NCBI GenBank assembly: GCA_002492045.1
Contig: DKXC01000107.1
Location: 1,296-7,634 of the forward strand
DNA: 6,339 nucleotides
Direction of reading: 5' to 3'
Source: Micrococcaceae bacterium UBA7136
Lineage (GTDB): Bacteria; Actinomycetota; Actinomycetes; Actinomycetales; Micrococcaceae
Position 1 is the stretch's first letter; every line of letters starts with the position of its first letter. Below, one piece after another: positions 5,774-6,339 of this stretch. The translations under genes were made by a program, and so were the position numbers. Under the pieces are notes generated by a model. That model was given only the letters and a program-made list of their open reading frames with translations. It did not search any database and was not told the DNA's origin.

Positions 5774-6339
5774 TTTTTCTCCGCTTTGGGTAGGCGGCTT
5801 TGGAGGGCCTGCCAGATCTGGTCTGCTACCTGCTGGGGGCTGCCGCTGGCGTCGATGAGGGCGTAGCGGCTGGGGTCAGCCTGGGCTAGTTGCAGGTAGG
5901 TGGCCTGGAGGGAGCGCCGGAAGTCCTCTCCGGCTGATTCAATCCGGTCTTTGGCTCCTCGGGAGTCTACCCGCTGGCGGCCTAGTTCGAGGGGTAGGTC
6001 TAGCAGGATGGTCAGGTCGGGTAGGAGGTTGCTGGTGGCCCAGCGGCTGAGGTCTTGGATGGCTTGGACGCCTAGGCCCCGTCCTGCCCCCTGGTAGGTG
6101 GCTGAGGAGTCGATGTAGCGGTCGCAGAGGACGATGCTGCCGGCTTGCAGGGCGGGCCGGATTTTTTGGTGGGCGTGGGCGGCCCGGGAGGCTGCAAAGA
6201 TGAGGGCTTCGGTATGGGGGTCAACCTTGCCCTGGCCTTGTTCAAGAACCAGGGAACGCAGTTTCTCGCCGATCTCGGTGCCGCCGGGTTCGCGGGTGGC
6301 TAGCACCGAGTAGCCGGCCTGGGTCAGGGTTTGGGCTAT
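5770..6339 (-). CDS. tmk: Thymidylate kinase, N-terminus beyond the window
   Basis: The enzyme phosphorylates dTMP to dTDP with ATP and so feeds dTTP synthesis. The visible 190 residues read in one frame from the right edge, starting IAQTLTQAGYSVLATREPGG. The usual N-terminal 15 to 25 residues with the P-loop are outside the window. Visible signatures are TREPGGT with the residues that bind dTMP, LCDRYIDSSATYQGAGRGL carrying the DRY motif, LLDLPLELGRQR before the lid, and an arginine-bearing lid GAKDRIESAGEDF. The C-terminal LQATYLQLAQADPSRYALID is typical of actinobacterial and Gram-positive Tmk. A GTG at 6306 is an internal valine codon, not the start, because the frame continues upstream with family-like sequence. 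The stop overlaps the holB start by four bases, the standard tmk-holB arrangement. Confidence 0.94.
   Translation of the reverse strand: MAQTLTQAGYSVLATREPGGTEIGEKLRSLVLEQGQGKVDPHTEALIFAASRAAHAHQKIRPALQAGSIVLCDRYIDSSATYQGAGRGLGVQAIQDLSRWATSNLLPDLTILLDLPLELGRQRVDSRGAKDRIESAGEDFRRSLQATYLQLAQADPSRYALIDASGSPQQVADQIWQALQSRLPKAEKK

Noticed and set aside
5770..6306. Complete 178-residue thymidylate kinase starting at GTG 6306
   Set aside because: The frame stays open to the window edge with family-like residues, and the P-loop is missing, so this GTG is internal and the gene is cut by the window rather than truncated in the genome.

Overview
This is a chromosomal housekeeping segment from a moderately high-GC actinomycete. 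Hand counts of five 60-base lines gave 53 to 67% G+C. The evidence for Actinomycetota is the style of the thymidylate kinase and DNA polymerase III delta-prime proteins, the tmk-holB gene pair, a GTG start placed directly behind a -10-like hexamer, and an actinobacterial-type ManA. A host-associated member of Micrococcales or Actinomycetales (for example Rothia-like) is a guess that the sequence alone cannot settle. No mobile element, CRISPR array, tRNA or rRNA was seen.

Layout. Positions 1-130 hold no supportable gene but contain a strong intrinsic terminator for the leftward gene manB. manB (131-1534, minus) encodes a phosphomannomutase/phosphoglucomutase. A 124-base divergent intergenic region separates it from manA (about 1659-2858, plus), which encodes class I mannose-6-phosphate isomerase. 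Two tightly linked plus-strand genes follow: a small UPF0237-type ACT-domain protein (2886-3155) and a large UPF0210/DUF711 'PFL family' protein (3165-4532). A 92-base convergent gap with a long imperfect hairpin separates these from the minus-strand pair tmk-holB. holB is 4625-5773, and tmk runs from 5770 off the right edge with its N-terminus missing.

How the genes fit together. manA and manB link fructose-6-phosphate to mannose-6-phosphate and then mannose-1-phosphate, the entry to GDP-mannose and to mannosylated envelope lipids and glycans. tmk and holB supply dTTP precursor and the clamp-loader delta-prime subunit; their start and stop codons overlap (ATGA). The ACT and DUF711 genes form a conserved two-gene module of unknown function. 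They sit close enough behind manA to share its transcript, and they are the only genes here whose biochemical role is undetermined.

Most of the window is ordinary. The points worth a second look are the ACT-DUF711 module, the apparently leaderless manB start, the paired dyads that build the manB terminator, the heavily degenerate P-loop of HolB, and a plus-strand keto (G/T) bias that spans oppositely oriented genes from about 2900 to the right end.
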